Translations under genes and position numbers: made by a program
In this document: positions 1-7,225 of the stretch, piece by piece
How positions within the stretch are numbered: position 1 is the first letter of the stretch
Layout of the letters: each line of letters starts with the position of its first letter
Notes under the pieces: generated by a model
Databases searched by the model: none
The model's input: the letters and a program-made list of their open reading frames with translations, nothing else
What the model was told of the DNA's origin: nothing
NCBI GenBank assembly: GCA_005885165.1
Contig: VAXR01000023.1
Coordinates: forward strand, 1 to 27,293
From: Actinomycetota bacterium
GTDB taxonomy: Bacteria > Actinomycetota > Thermoleophilia > Solirubrobacterales > Thermoleophilaceae
Reading direction: 5' to 3'
DNA length: 27,293 nt

Positions 1-2
1 AC

Positions 3-116
3 ATCTCGGGCAAGATGCGCCGGCACTACATCCGGATTCTCCCCGGCGACCGCGTGAAGATCGAGCTGTCGCCCTACGACCTCGACCGCGGCCGGATCAC
101 CTACCGGCACAAGTAG
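3..116 (+). CDS. infA: Translation initiation factor IF-1, 3' end (partial)
   Basis: The window opens inside this gene; the last 37 codons and the TAG stop are visible. The reading ISGKMRRHYIRILPGD is the conserved C-terminal half of the IF-1 OB fold, and the tail DLDRGRITYRHK is the usual ending. IF-1 binds the 30S A site and assists IF-2 and IF-3 during initiation in the cytoplasm. In many bacteria infA is followed by rpmJ and rpsM; here neither appears, so the ribosomal operon either ends at this gene or lies elsewhere. The 5' part is outside the window. Confidence 0.95.
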   Translation: MSGKMRRHYIRILPGDRVKIELSPYDLDRGRITYRHK

Positions 117-151
117 GCGCCGGCTCCCGGAGAGGCCTGCCACCCCCGGAT

Positions 152-168
152 CCCCCCGTTCAGGGGGG
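152..168 (+). terminator. C6/G6 hairpin after infA (possible terminator)
   Basis: Six C (152-157), a 5-nt loop GTTCA and six G (163-168) form a perfect GC stem 36 nt after the infA stop. There is no T tract after it, so intrinsic termination is only possible. It also places a run of G about 10 nt before the ATG at 179. Confidence 0.35.
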
Positions 169-178
169 CGCGAGTCGA

Positions 179-331
179 ATGAAGGGGCCTGGGCAGTTCC
201 ATCAGTTCGCCGACGAGGATGCACGCAAGGTTGCCGTCTGGCGCGCTGCCGGTTTCACGGTCCGGCGAGTCCCGAGCGATGCCGTGTATGACGCGCCTAC
301 CGCGCTGATCGTCGCTGCGTGCAATAGCTGA
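179..331 (+). CDS. Small hypothetical protein (50 aa)
   Basis: This short ORF starts with ATG just after the infA hairpin and ends with TGA at 329-331. The product begins MKGPGQFHQF and contains a stretch (DARKVAVWRAAGFTVRRV) that reads like a small helical/beta domain. Codon third positions are less GC-rich than in neighbouring genes, and I recognise no family. The G run at 163-168 could act as a ribosome binding site, about 10 nt upstream. It may be a real small protein or a chance frame between infA and the convergent lysR pseudogene. Confidence 0.35.
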   Translation: MKGPGQFHQFADEDARKVAVWRAAGFTVRRVPSDAVYDAPTALIVAACNS

Positions 332-370
332 CGCGGCGGTGCGAAACCGACCGCTGTGCTCCGGTCGGCC

Positions 371-1292
371 CTACGAGACCGCCGCCAGCTCCGGCGTCTT
401 CGCGCCGTAGGCGGCTGCGATCCGCTCGAGCGTCTCGAGCATCTCGGCCATGGCCGGCGAGCGGTAGCCGTTCGCCAGCGTCGCCGCCATGATCCGGCGC
501 ACCGGCGGCTTCGCGCCGATCGATCGGATCACGATGTCGGGACGCGCGTTCACGAGCGCGAGTCCCGGGATCAGCGCGACGCCCACCCCGGCGGCCACGA
601 GGCCCTGCACGACGCCGAAGTCGTCGCTCTCGAACGCCGCCCGCGGCTCGTAGCCGGCGGCCGAGCAGGCGAGCTGGAGCTGGCGCGTGCACGAGCAGGC
701 GCTGCTTCCCTGGATCCAGGCCTCCGCCGCGAGGTCCTGGAAGCGAAGCCGGCGGCGCGTGGCCAGCGGGTCGTCCTAGGTAGAGGGGGTCTTCGAGCAG
801 GTCGATGTAGTCGACCTCCTCGTCGTCCATCCGGACGGGCGGCCCGTCGTCGACGAGCGCCAGGTCGAGTTCGCCCGCCTTCAGCCGGAGCAGGCTTTCG
901 TCGGGCTCCGACTCGGCGAGGCTCAGCTCGACTCCGGGATGGCGCTTGGAGAAGTCCGCGACGGCCTCGGGCATGAGCGTGGCCCCGGCGGTGGGGAAGC
1001 TCGCGAGCCGGAGCCGGCCGCCCCGCAGACCCGCGATCGCGTCGAGCTCCGCCTCGGCCTCGGCGAGCCGGACGAGGATGGTGTCGGCGTGGCGGACGAG
1101 CGCCTCGCCGGCGTCCGTGAGGCGCATGCCACGAGGGTTGCGCTCGATCAGGGTGGCTCCAGCCTCGCGCTCGAGCGCCGCGATCTGCTGTGAGACCGCC
1201 GACTGCGTGTAGCCGAGCTTTTCGGCGGCGGCGGAGAAAGAGCGCTGCGCCGCGACCTCCCGAAGCACCCTCATCCGCCTGACATCGAGCAT
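371..1292 (-). pseudogene. LysR-family transcriptional regulator, frameshifted
   Basis: The N-terminal 170 residues read as a typical LysR regulator. A winged helix-turn-helix lies at about residues 4-63 (RSFSAAAEKLGYTQSAVSQQ, then ERNPRGMRLTDAGEAL), followed by the first half of the effector-binding domain up to EDPLYL. The frame then breaks at the CCTAGG palindrome at 775-780. The rest of the domain (RRLRFQDLAAEAW ... LVAAGVGVALIPGLALV ... to the stop at 371) continues in the +1 frame. Pieced together, the protein is about 303 aa, the usual LysR length, so only one lesion is needed. The conserved residues that normally sit between PLYL and DDPLA appear to be missing, which fits a small deletion (net +1 frame) better than a simple homopolymer error. 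If real, the protein would keep DNA binding but lose normal ligand sensing. Its target genes are unknown. Confidence 0.85.
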
Positions 1293-1305
1293 AAGGCGAT
1301 CTTAT
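1291..1305. promoter_or_regulatory. LysR-box-like inverted repeat over the lysR start
   Basis: ATAAG-GCGAT-CTTAT is a perfect 5-bp inverted repeat with the T-N11-A spacing (T1292, A1304) typical of LysR-type binding sites. It overlaps the lysR start codon (minus strand, 1292-1290). A second AT-rich symmetric element, AAAC-AATC-GTTT, lies at 1318-1329 in the same divergent intergenic region. Autoregulation and control of the divergent gene at 1412 are inferred. Confidence 0.4.
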
Positions 1306-1411
1306 CAAGAGGCATAGAAACAATCGTTTGAATTGATAGCGATTAGATGTCACGGTTCTCCTGGTCTACACGTTTGTCGGAGAGACAGGCGACCACGAGG
1401 AAGGGGCGGCA

Positions 1412-1720
1412 ATGAGCCACGAGGAGCAGATCCTGATAAGGGCGGGCACGGCGGCCGACGCCCCGGCGCTCGCGAGGCTCGCGGCACTCGACAGCGCCGA
1501 GCCGCTCCTCGGGCGCATGCTCGTGGCCGAGGTCGACGGCGAGCTGCGGGCGGCCTTCCCGCTGGACGGCGGCCGGCCGATCGCCGACCCGTTCGCCGAG
1601 TCCGCTCACGTGCTCGCGCTGCTGGCCGCGCACGCTGGGGTGCTGCCGGGCACCGCGCGGCGGAACGGCCGCACCCCTCGCGGACGCGAGCGGCTGATCC
1701 CGCTCGCGGCCTCGGGCTGA
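1412..1720 (+). CDS. Small GNAT-like domain protein (102 aa)
   Basis: The start ATG follows a strong ribosome binding site (AGGAAGGGG about 8 nt upstream). The protein reads IRAGTAADAPALARLAALDS ... MLVAEVDGELRAAFPLDGG ... IADPF. This matches the first strands and helix of the GNAT acetyltransferase fold as found in short actinobacterial proteins of about 100 aa. The acetyl-CoA-binding half of the fold (the R/Q-x-x-G-x-G/A motif) is absent, so catalytic activity is doubtful; it may be a structural or regulatory remnant of the fold. It is divergent from the broken lysR gene and shares its AT-rich upstream region. The substrate cannot be inferred. Confidence 0.75.
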   Translation: MSHEEQILIRAGTAADAPALARLAALDSAEPLLGRMLVAEVDGELRAAFPLDGGRPIADPFAESAHVLALLAAHAGVLPGTARRNGRTPRGRERLIPLAASG

Positions 1721-1763
1721 GGCTGCACCCCTCGGGAGGCGCCGGGCGGTAGGGTCCCGCCCG

Positions 1764-2360
1764 ATGGGGGTCGTACGCGCCGGGGGGAGTATCCGCACGG
1801 TGTGGCGGGAGCTGTCGCCTGCCCAGCGGCGGTGGGTCTACGTGAACGCGCTGGTCGTCACCGCGGTGATCAACCTGCTCGTCAACGCCGGGCTCGCCTG
1901 GCTCAGCTCCGCTGGCGAGCACCGGGTCCCGCTCTGGTCGGTTCCGCTGGTCGAGAAGCCGTCGACCGTGACCGACACCATCGGCACGTTCTTCCTCCTC
2001 CCGCTGATCACCTGCCTCTTGATCACCACGGCCGTCAGGTACGAGATCGGAGCCGGGAGGCTCATGCCGCTTGGTGCCAGCGCCTCCGCACGTGCGTTTG
2101 CGCAGTCCCTGCCCGCGACGAGGTTGCGCAGAGGCGTGGTGCTCGGTGCGCTGTGCACCCTCGCGCTCGGGCCCATCGCGGTCCTCGTGCTCGCCGCCAT
2201 CGACTTCTCGGGCCTCACCACCGGGCAGTTCGTCCTGTACAAGGCGGTGCTGGGTGTGGCGCTCGGCGCGGTTGTGACGCCCGCCATCGCCGTTCTCGCG
2301 ATGGCCGATGGCCCGGTCGAGTTGGAGCCGGCGGTAGCTACGCCACAGACGGCGGCTTGA
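1764..2360 (+). CDS. Four-helix membrane protein, function unknown
   Basis: This 198-residue protein has about four hydrophobic segments, at roughly residues 26-48, 70-90, 124-146 and 158-182. A polar cytoplasm-like N-terminus (WRELSPAQRRWVYVNA) precedes the first helix. No catalytic motif is visible and I do not recognise the family. The ATG at 1764 has AGGG about 9 nt upstream; a GTG at 1800 with GGGGGAG about 10 nt upstream is an equally credible start and would give 186 aa. The 3' end overlaps the convergent c-di-GMP gene by 23 bp, stop codons included. Confidence 0.75.
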   Translation: MGVVRAGGSIRTVWRELSPAQRRWVYVNALVVTAVINLLVNAGLAWLSSAGEHRVPLWSVPLVEKPSTVTDTIGTFFLLPLITCLLITTAVRYEIGAGRLMPLGASASARAFAQSLPATRLRRGVVLGALCTLALGPIAVLVLAAIDFSGLTTGQFVLYKAVLGVALGAVVTPAIAVLAMADGPVELEPAVATPQTAA

Positions 2361-5028
2361 GCGCCGGGCCGTGCTCGCCGCGCACGGCGAGGACGGCCAG
2401 ATCGCCGCTCTCGACGAGCGCGATCAGCGCGTCGACCACGTCAGGGTCGAACTGGGTGCTGGAGCACCGCCGAAGCTCGTCGAGCGCCTCCGGCGTCTCG
2501 CGCCCGTCGCGGTAGGGGCGGTCGGAGGTCATCGCCTCGAACGAGTCGGCGACGAACAGGATCCGCGCCTCCAGCGGGATCTCGTCTCCGCGCAGCCGGT
2601 TGGGATAGCCGGCCCCGTCGATGCGCTCGTGGTGGGCGATCACCCAGCCCGCCTCCTCGTCGAGGTTGGCCTGAGCCAGGATTCGCGCGCCAAGCCCGGG
2701 GTGAGCCTTGATCTCCTCGAACTCGGCGTCCGTCAGCCGGGCGGGCTTGACCAGGACCTCCGAGCGGACCCCGATCTTGCCGATGTCGTGCAGGAACGCA
2801 GCGCGGCGCAGTCGCAGGATGCGCTCCCCGGTGAGCCCGAGCCGCTGCCCGATCGCCACGGCGTAGCTGGCGACGCTCTCCGAATGGTCGCGGGTGCGCA
2901 GCTGGGCGTCGATCAGGCCGACCAGCGCGAAGAGGTGGGCGATGGCGTGGTGTGCCTCATCGTCGTCGGCCGGGGCCTCCCGTGCCACCGCGCACAGGTC
3001 CTTGCCGTTGCGCTTCGCCCAGTAGAGGGCGGCGTCGGCCTTGCGGTGGAGCTCGTCGCGCGTGTTCCCGTCGTGCGGGCACGAGGCAACGCCCGCGCTC
3101 ACGGTCACGCGCTCGTCGGGCAGGAGCTCGGCCCGCGAGATGCTCGCCCGCACACGCTCCGCGACGAGCAGCGCGTCGAGCTGGTTGGTCTCGGGGAGCA
3201 GGATCGCGAACTCCTCGCCGCCGATGCGCGCAAAGCTGTCGACTGGGCGGACCAGCTGCTCGACGAGCGCGGCGAGCTTGCGCAGGACCTCATCGCCCTC
3301 GGCGTGGCCGTATGTGTCGTTGACACGTTTGAAGTCGTCCACGTCGAACAGGACGAGCGACCCCTCCGAGCCGTAGCGCTCGTTGCGGCGGACCTCCTTC
3401 TCGAACGCCTCGAAGAGGAAGCGGCGGTTGTAGATGCCGGTGAGCGGATCCCGTATCGCCTGCTCGAGCTTCTCGCGGTAGTCGCGGGCGTTCTGGATGG
3501 CCACGGCGAGCTCGTCGACGAGGAGCTTGAGGAGGTCGAGCTCATCGCCGGTCACCGCGTCCTCGAGCGGCCGGATCAGGGTGACCACGCCGATGTCGTG
3601 GCCGCGTGCCGCGATCGGCATGCGCACGACCTGGCGCCCGCCGCGCACCTGAACCGGCCCGCCATTGAACGGCCTGTCGGCCCACGGGCGCTCGTCGTTC
3701 CAGCGGCCGGCGGCGGCGCGCAGCACCAGGGCATCGTCCTCGTGCACGTGCAGCGCCGAGCTCGTCGCGCGTGCCGCGAGATGGAGCACCGTCAGGGCCT
3801 GTTCGACGATCGGCGCCTCCTCGAGTGTCTGGGTCATCGTGGTAGCGAGGCCCGTGAGCGCCTCGAGCTGCTCCGTGCGGCGAAGGGCGTCGTCGCGAAG
3901 GCGACGCTCGCGGACGGCGGCGCGGCGGTTGTCGACCACGAGGTAGGCCTGGCGGCCGAAGGCGAAGACCAGCGCAAGCAGGAACGACCCGCCGAAGATC
4001 AGCGCGGCGGCGAGGTCGAGCGAGTGCCGAGTGATCCACAGCGTCCCGGCGACGATCGGGAACGCGAGAACGGCCACGAGCGGCAGGGCGACGTGCGCGA
4101 GGAACCAGCGGTGCCTGCGGATGCGGTCCGTCTTCCCCCGGATCGCGGCGCGGTGCGGCGCGAGCTGCTCGTCGGCGGCCCACGCGAGCGCGAACCCGGC
4201 GACTGCCCACAGGAGCGCGGTCGGGGCGGACCCGGGATGGATGGCGCCGGTGGCGGTCGCGGCAACAAGAGCGTCGCCGATGGCGGCGAACCCGAACGTG
4301 GCCGCCAGCGCCCACGCCACGCGCCGGGCCCGCGGCTCGCTGCGCGCGATCGCGGCGACCGACGTAAGCAGGAGCGCGAGTACGTCAACAGCGAAGGTGA
4401 GCGTCAGCGCCACATCGCCGCGCTCGATGCCCGGCAGGATGACGAAGTAGAGGCTGATCGACGCAAGGACCATGCCGAGAAGCAGCGCGTCGACGACGCG
4501 ATCGGGGCGCACGCCGGAGAGCCGGTCGGTGGCCAGAACCGCAGCCGCGACAAGCGCCGCGACCGAGGCGGCGGAGCCGACGTAGTAGGCGGCCAGTCCG
4601 AGGCCGAGCTGCATCGTCACCATCGCCACCGCCGAGGCCACGGCGGCCAGTGCCGCCGCGAGCACCAGCAGTCGCCAGACCCGGCGGTCCACCGAAGTCT
4701 CTGACTTCCTGAGGGCGACGGCCGCGCGCACCGCGGCGAAGATCAGGGCCACCATCGGCACGCCGAACACGAACGGGCCGAGGTGGATGCCGAGGAAGGG
4801 CACCAGGAGGGGGATCACGACCATCACGGCGAACGGACCGGTCACGTCGGCGCTCTTCGACGGCGGCGGTGAGGGAGTCTCTTTCTCTTGTGCGACTACG
4901 CGGTCGATCGAGTCCTCTGGGACCGGTCGCAGGCAGGAGCCGCACCGCTCGCAGCGCGGCGCGAGCATGGTTGGCGAGTCGGACGTGCGCCGCCATCCGC
5001 AGTAGGCACAGTCGTGCACGTACCGCAT
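2338..5028 (-). CDS. Zinc-ribbon / membrane / GAF / GGDEF / HD-GYP c-di-GMP protein
   Basis: This intact 896-residue protein carries both arms of c-di-GMP metabolism. The N-terminus has a CxxC ... CxxCxxC zinc ribbon (C7, C10, C26, C29, C32). Roughly 8-10 membrane helices follow (about residues 65-350). Then come a linker helix, a GAF-like sensor domain (about 385-510), a GGDEF domain with the active motif GGEEF near residue 600, and a C-terminal HD-GYP domain (HDIGK near 745, HHERIDGAGYP near 797, then VADSFEAMTSDRPYR). An RxxD inhibitory site (RPVD) lies five residues before GGEEF, so the cyclase should be product-inhibited. All key catalytic residues of both domains are present, so it could synthesise and hydrolyse c-di-GMP, switched by signals sensed through the membrane, GAF or zinc regions. 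Start ATG at 5028. Family functions are established; which activity dominates here is unknown. Confidence 0.93.
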   Translation of the reverse strand: MRYVHDCAYCGWRRTSDSPTMLAPRCERCGSCLRPVPEDSIDRVVAQEKETPSPPPSKSADVTGPFAVMVVIPLLVPFLGIHLGPFVFGVPMVALIFAAVRAAVALRKSETSVDRRVWRLLVLAAALAAVASAVAMVTMQLGLGLAAYYVGSAASVAALVAAAVLATDRLSGVRPDRVVDALLLGMVLASISLYFVILPGIERGDVALTLTFAVDVLALLLTSVAAIARSEPRARRVAWALAATFGFAAIGDALVAATATGAIHPGSAPTALLWAVAGFALAWAADEQLAPHRAAIRGKTDRIRRHRWFLAHVALPLVAVLAFPIVAGTLWITRHSLDLAAALIFGGSFLLALVFAFGRQAYLVVDNRRAAVRERRLRDDALRRTEQLEALTGLATTMTQTLEEAPIVEQALTVLHLAARATSSALHVHEDDALVLRAAAGRWNDERPWADRPFNGGPVQVRGGRQVVRMPIAARGHDIGVVTLIRPLEDAVTGDELDLLKLLVDELAVAIQNARDYREKLEQAIRDPLTGIYNRRFLFEAFEKEVRRNERYGSEGSLVLFDVDDFKRVNDTYGHAEGDEVLRKLAALVEQLVRPVDSFARIGGEEFAILLPETNQLDALLVAERVRASISRAELLPDERVTVSAGVASCPHDGNTRDELHRKADAALYWAKRNGKDLCAVAREAPADDDEAHHAIAHLFALVGLIDAQLRTRDHSESVASYAVAIGQRLGLTGERILRLRRAAFLHDIGKIGVRSEVLVKPARLTDAEFEEIKAHPGLGARILAQANLDEEAGWVIAHHERIDGAGYPNRLRGDEIPLEARILFVADSFEAMTSDRPYRDGRETPEALDELRRCSSTQFDPDVVDALIALVESGDLAVLAVRGEHGPALKPPSVA

Positions 5029-5107
5029 AGGCCCGCCATCGGCTTGTTCCCGACGTTACTTGAGGGTGGCGAGCCGCCGTGCCGGCTCGGTTACGGGTTA
5101 TTCGTCG

Positions 5108-5186
5108 CTACGGCGACTTCGGCCAGGTGACGTCCTCGCCCGCCGGGTAGACGAGGTCGTTCGGGAACGTCAGCTCGCCGATCGTG
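5108..5186 (-). pseudogene. Possible 3' remnant of a decayed gene
   Basis: On the minus strand the 25 codons before a TAG stop at 5108-5110 read TIGELTFPNDLVYPAGED followed by VTWPKSP. Every one of these codons ends in G or C, like real genes of this genome. Upstream of about 5186 the same frame loses this bias and overlaps the start of the next plus-strand gene. This looks like the surviving tail of a truncated gene, but the stretch is short and could be chance. I recognise no family. Confidence 0.3.
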
Positions 5187-5256
5187 TTAGGCGAGGGTGC
5201 GTGACCTTGCCGCGATACCGCCCGCCCGTTAGGGTCGCTTCGGAGGACTCGCGACA

Positions 5257-6250
5257 TTGATTGGGGGAAGTGGCCTGAACCGTTTCGCGCCACTGGCGTC
5301 GCCATCGCTGGCGCGCCTGCCGCGCTTCGGGAAGCGAGCGCGGCGCCTGGCGTTGCTTGCGGCTGGTGCGGGCGGTTTCCTCACCTATCTGGCGCTCGGC
5401 GTGCCCGTTAAGGCGCAGTTGCCGTCCCACGGGCTCCTGTGGTTCTGTCCCCTCAATGCTCCGCCCCTGGCTCGCTCCGTTGCAGTGCGTCATGCCGGCT
5501 TTGCGCCGATCGCGCTGGCGATTGTGCTCGCGGTGGACGCGGCGGCGGTGGCCGCTGTTCTCCGGCGGCGAAGGGGAGCGCAGGCGCTGTGCCCGGCGCG
5601 TCCGGCGCGGCGGCTGCTCGGGATCGGTCGGCCGATCGGCTTTCAGCGCGTGCCGCGGCGCGTGCTGGTCGCGACGGCGGCGGCCTCGGCGATCCTTGCC
5701 ACCGCAGGGATGCTCGAGGGCGCGGCGCTGTGGATCGTCGCTCTGCTCATCCTGGGGCCGTGGGTGCCAGCGGTCTACGTCGAGGGTCCAGGTCGGGCAC
5801 ATGGGCGAACACACCATGCAGGTCTCGCAACTCATGGTGACTCACGGCACGCTCGCGCGCTCACATGGTGTGTTCGGGCAGCTTGACTTCGAAACCGTGC
5901 ACTTCTTCTGGGACTCGGCGATCTGGCTGAGCCTGTGCTTCCTCCTCTTCCGCTTCGCCCGGGGGAACCCTTGGCTGTGGGTTGCGTTCGCGGCGGCGAG
6001 CCTGCACGAGGTCGAGCACCTCTACCTCTACTGGCTGTACCAGTTCCACCAGAGCTTCTACCTCCACGGCGGGTTCGAGGGGATCATGGGCAACGGGGGC
6101 GTTATCGGCTCGCCGCTCGCGCGCCCGTACCTCCACTTCGCCTACAACCTGATCGTGGTTACCCCGATGGTGCTCGCCCTCTGGGACGAGACCAGACGGC
6201 TCGTTGCGAGCCCGAGCCCGCCGGTCCAAAGCACGATGGTGCCGGCGTAG
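5257..6250 (+). pseudogene. Polytopic membrane protein with a single +1 frameshift
   Basis: Translation begins at TTG 5257, with GGAGG at 5242-5246. The first frame encodes membrane helices (LALLAAGAGGFLTYLALGVP; FAPIALAIVLAVDAAAVAAV; LVATAAASAILATAGMLEG; WIVALLILGPWVPAVYVE). The second, +1 frame continues with VQVGHMGEHTMQ, LDFETVHFFWDSAIWLSLCF, HEVEHLYLYW and a final YLHFAYNLIVVTPMVLALW helix, to the TAG at 6248-6250. Removing one G from GGG at 5784-5786 joins the halves as VYVEVQVGHMGEHTMQ without a seam. The histidine/glutamate-rich motifs (HMGEH, HEVEH) suggest metal binding within or near the membrane, but no function is known to me. It is either a recent pseudogene or a one-base consensus error. 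The next gene starts in its stop codon (TAGTG). Confidence 0.75.
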
Positions 6251-6715
6251 TGACGGCTGGGGACGACTCGCCCACGGTGCGCGTCGCGTGCCTCGCACTC
6301 CTCGTCGTCGCGGCCGCGCTCCTCAGCGCCTGCGGCGGGTCGTCGAAGACGAAGAGCTCAGCGAAGGGCTCTTCGACGGCCAGCGTGCAGACATGCCTGC
6401 AGAAGGCGGGCTACGGCGTCACGCCTGTGCCCGCCGCCGACGTCTCCGGCGGAGGCGCCGAGAGACGGCGCACGGCCACGTGTCGGCGCCGACGACGCCG
6501 CCGCGGTGATCGCCTTCTGGGACTCCCACGCGCACGCTGCGGGCTCGCCGAACGCCCGTGATCACAGGGTGGGCTCGCACGCCGACACGTTCGGAACGAT
6601 CACGGTCCAGCCCACTGCCAAGCTCGTGCAGTTCGCGATTCAATCCGCGACGACGCCGGCGGCCGGGAAGACGCGCTTCTACGCGGAGCTAAAGAAGATC
6701 GAGCGCTGCGCCTGA
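6250..6715 (+). pseudogene. Small lipoprotein with a +1 frameshift
   Basis: The GTG start overlaps the stop of the preceding gene (TAGTG), so the two are probably one operon. The N-terminus is a lipoprotein signal: hydrophobic VACLALLVVAAALLSAC with lipobox LSAC and lipidated Cys at about residue 28. A low-complexity S/K/T linker and QTCLQKAGYGVTPVPAADVS follow. The frame then turns into arginine-rich nonsense. The real continuation, GADDAAAVIAFWDSHAHAAG ... FGTITVQPTAKLVQFAIQ ... IERCA, is in the +1 frame and ends at TGA 6713-6715. The break lies between about 6440 and 6485, plausibly an extra G in the run at 6448-6455. The restored product would be about 154 aa, a small secreted domain of unknown role with a Cys near each end. 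Confidence 0.7.
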
Positions 6716-6725
6716 ATTCAGGTGC
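6708..6725 (+). terminator. Palindromic hairpin at the lipoprotein stop codon
   Basis: CCTGAATTCAGG (6711-6722) is a perfect 12-bp palindrome that contains the TGA stop. With one G-U pair it extends to a 7-bp RNA stem with an AATT loop (6708-6725). No T tract follows, so termination is only possible. Confidence 0.3.
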
Positions 6726-7225
6726 ACCCGAGTACTCGTCTGCGATTGCCGGCGGCGGAACGAGATCGTTGCTCCTCGATCGGTCGAGGCTGAGACCGTT
6801 CGTCGCGAGGCTCGGTCCCCGTTATGGATTTTCCGAAACCGGCATGGAGGAGGCGCCGTGGTGAAAGCCCACCGAGGCGGCAGCGACTGAGCACCGTCTT
6901 CGGTCCATCGATCGCGGCTGCTCGGTGTTGGTCGGGCGCTCCCTGCCTCAATCCCACCATTCGGGCAGTGGGGCAAGCCCTCCGCCATCGGGCGCCCGTC
7001 CTGCCGCACCGAAGTCCGAAGCGAGGGGCCCGCTCCGTCCTGGCGCTGAGTCAAGCCGCTGCGCGTGGCGCCAGGAGTTATGGCCCGGCTCGGAACGTAA
7101 TCCCGTCGAGTTGCACGTGACAGGCCGGTCGCTGCTGCTCCTCGATCGACAGGCGCGCCGCGGCCGGCTCGCTTGCACCGCTTCGCTGCCGCGCCGCGCA
7201 CCTCTCTCCAGGTGCATCGGCCGAG
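6726..7225. other. 500-bp gap between convergent genes
   Basis: No frame on either strand keeps the GC-rich third-position pattern of neighbouring genes, and no tRNA, riboswitch or repeat family was recognised. The 12-mer GCTCCTCGATCG occurs twice (near 6773 and 7137), which may be chance. Local base composition is more even than in flanking genes, consistent with degenerated or non-coding DNA. Confidence 0.5.

Noticed and set aside
2371..4704. A 777-codon plus-strand frame opposite the c-di-GMP gene
   Set aside because: Shadow of an intact gene with clear catalytic motifs on the other strand.
5187..5305. Full 65-codon minus-strand frame ahead of the gene remnant
   Set aside because: Coding bias stops at about 5186, and the upstream half overlaps the start of the membrane protein gene.
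6820..6870. Possible riboswitch near GGTGAAAGCCCACCGAGGCG
   Set aside because: The segment does not fit cobalamin or other conserved cores I know, and no gene start follows on that strand.
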